From Phaeoceros laevis (taxonomy: Eukaryota; Anthocerotophyta; Anthocerotopsida; Notothyladales), in NCBI GenBank assembly GCA_049999765.1, contig JBNGIQ010009382.1, forward strand, positions 127,689 to 147,924: DNA of 20,236 bases. The letters are read 5' to 3'. Shown in pieces: positions 18,793 to 20,236 of this stretch (position 1 is its first letter; every line of letters starts with the position of its first letter). Position numbers and translations under genes: made by a program. The notes beneath the pieces are model-generated. The model was given only the letters and a program-made list of their open reading frames with translations, searched no databases and was not told where the DNA came from.

Positions 18793-20236
18793 ATGGCGGC
18801 TCGCCTGCTGTCTTTCTCGGCATCCGGCATAAGGCCGGGCCGCCGGATTCGCAGGTCGCCGCCGCTCCAGGCCTCGGCTTCCTTGTGGACCGCCGCGCAG
18901 CGTCGGGTGGTGGCCAGGACCAAGGCACCAGCGTGGGCAGGGGCAGCGGTGTCTCCCGGATTGAGGCAGGTGACGTCCCGGAGCGGTGTGATATCGTCCT
19001 TGTGCACAAGTTCTTCGTGGTTGCTCACCGGTGTTGGGAGCAGCGTGCGGGGCACGGCGCTCAGGTCATTTTGGAGAGGTAGGGATGACGGGGTGCGGGC
19101 TTTGGCAAATACTTTGTCGGTTCGGAGATTTAGCTCGGCGGAAGTGGTAGCTAGCCTGGAGGAATTGAAGGAGGATGCGGTGGAGAGTGTGCCAAGTTCT
19201 TCTGCACAGGCAGATCTTGATGCACTGCGGGAGGTGATCCAACAGAAGGACCTGGAAATCAGGGCTTTGCAAGCAGAGGTTCAAGCGTGCCGGCTGGCAG
19301 AGGCTGCCGATTCTGCAAATAGCGTTTCCGCCACGGAAGAGGTGGCCATTTCGTCCGAGACTGTGGAGCCGGCAGCACAGGCGAAACTTTTGCATGAGGC
19401 CAGTCCGGTGGCTGTTGACAGTGAGGACAAGAATGTTGTTGAAGACGAAGAGGATGATGATGAAGTTGATGACGATGATGACGTGGAGGAGGAGGAAGAA
19501 GTGGTGTCTGCAGTGGGGGAAGAGACCGGAGATGAGCCGGTATCTGGTTCAGAGGACTCGGACTCGGATGCCGAAGGTGGTGCTGATACTGTTTTTGATT
19601 GCTCTCACCCCTGGCCACAATGGAGGGCGTTTGTTGAGCGGTTGGACAAGAACAAGTGCTACAATCTGCCCAACATGAGGAGCCCGGAGGGAGTGTCCAA
19701 GTTCAATGACCCTCATTCTGTGAAGCGTGCCGTCTTGGAATTCGGAAGAACTCGGGATGACGTCTTCAGGAGCCTCTCGGTGGAGCATTTGAAAATCATC
19801 GCTGACTTTGGTTGTCCCAGCATTGACAGGAAAGTGGTGAATGCAGCCAAGAGACTGAGAGTGCACCTAGGGATTGAGGAGAACCCAACCTGTGAGAAGT
19901 GTGACGCCAGGACGTCCTGTGCTCGCGCTTACGCCGCCACTACAGAAGATTTGGAGGCTGGTACCGGTGAGGTGCTGCGGGTTCTTCTCCAATTTGCTCT
20001 CAACGAGACTTACCCTGAGGAGGAGAAGAGGGATGTGCCAGATAAGGTGAGGGAGGCCGTGCTCCACATCCTGGAGCAGGTGACCGAGCTGGGTGCCATT
20101 CCCAGGGACCCCAACCTGCCCAAGCCGGAGGTGAAGTCGTTGCTCTCGGTGTCGTCCATTTTTGGGGAGGAAGCCACGAAGCGCATCCGGGCAGAGAAAG
20201 CCAGGAAGGGTGCAGTGGCGGCGGAGGAGGAATTGA
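18793..20236 (+). CDS. OZ/VAR3-like organelle protein (RanBP2-type zinc-finger family), 3' end outside the window
   Basis: The frame is open from ATG 18793 to the right edge, 481 complete codons with no stop and no intron. An in-frame TGA at 18769 fixes the start unless there is a 5' UTR intron. The first 50 or so residues (MAARLLSFSASGIRPGRRIR...) are rich in Arg, Ser and Ala without acids, like a mitochondrial or dual transit peptide. A possible short coiled coil is at about 139-165, and an almost purely acidic run is at 217-236. From 272 comes the family domain: HPWPQWRAFVERL, DPHSVKRAVLEFGRTRDDVFRSLS, DFGCPSIDRKVVNAAKRLR, then C367-x2-C370-x5-C376, and a helical part ending DPNLPKP. This domain precedes RanBP2 zinc fingers in the plant OZ family, whose member OZ1/VAR3 takes part in plastid RNA editing. 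The fingers themselves should lie beyond the window and are not seen, so the role is inferred from family. The gene is head to head with NUP62. Confidence 0.82.
   Translation, partial: MAARLLSFSASGIRPGRRIRRSPPLQASASLWTAAQRRVVARTKAPAWAGAAVSPGLRQVTSRSGVISSLCTSSSWLLTGVGSSVRGTALRSFWRGRDDGVRALANTLSVRRFSSAEVVASLEELKEDAVESVPSSSAQADLDALREVIQQKDLEIRALQAEVQACRLAEAADSANSVSATEEVAISSETVEPAAQAKLLHEASPVAVDSEDKNVVEDEEDDDEVDDDDDVEEEEEVVSAVGEETGDEPVSGSEDSDSDAEGGADTVFDCSHPWPQWRAFVERLDKNKCYNLPNMRSPEGVSKFNDPHSVKRAVLEFGRTRDDVFRSLSVEHLKIIADFGCPSIDRKVVNAAKRLRVHLGIEENPTCEKCDARTSCARAYAATTEDLEAGTGEVLRVLLQFALNETYPEEEKRDVPDKVREAVLHILEQVTELGAIPRDPNLPKPEVKSLLSVSSIFGEEATKRIRAEKARKGAVAAEEEL

Overview
The window is nuclear DNA of a photosynthetic eukaryote, most likely a streptophyte that makes flagellated cells (a charophyte alga or a seedless land plant). 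The plant signs are a VAR3/OZ-type organelle protein, a plant-type NUP62 coiled coil and a plastid-targeted CRAL-TRIO protein. The flagellar sign is an IFT22 (RABL5) gene, which flowering plants lack. No bacterial, viral or transposon coding region was recognised. Gene density is high, about one gene per 2.9 kb, and every intron I could place is GT...AG, mostly 80-200 nt.

Layout, left to right. 1-730: non-coding, opening with a 66-bp tandem repeat. 731-6358 (-): STT3, catalytic subunit of oligosaccharyltransferase, in about 23 small exons that rejoin into an 800-residue protein. 6888-8530 (-): a seven-exon, 299-residue CRAL-TRIO/Sec14-like protein with a plastid-type leader. 9174-9842 (-): an intronless, very GC-rich 1-Cys peroxiredoxin of 222 residues. 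10678-12058 (-): IFT22, four exons, 221 residues. 12974-14489 (+): an exostosin-type GT47 glycosyltransferase, two exons, 468 residues. 14687-18231 (-): nucleoporin NUP62, ten exons, 839 residues. 18793 to the right edge (+): an OZ/VAR3-like organelle protein, open to the end of the window, whose C-terminus lies outside.

The genes do not form an operon or a single pathway. STT3 (ER) and the GT47 enzyme (Golgi) both serve glycosylation in the secretory route. NUP62 serves nuclear transport, IFT22 flagellar transport, the peroxiredoxin peroxide removal, and the CRAL-TRIO and OZ-like proteins probably act in organelles. Two gene pairs are head to head and probably share promoter regions: IFT22/GT47 (915 bp between start codons) and NUP62/OZ-like (561 bp). 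GT47 and NUP62 converge with 197 bp between stops.

Base composition is uneven. The peroxiredoxin, the GT47 gene and the OZ-like gene are G/C-rich with zero or one intron, while STT3, IFT22 and the NUP62 coiled-coil exons are intron-rich and less biased. I found no undescribed system. The points most worth checking are the atypical peroxiredoxin, the animal-EXT-like GT47, the flagellar GTPase, two uORFs, and a possible alternative end of STT3.
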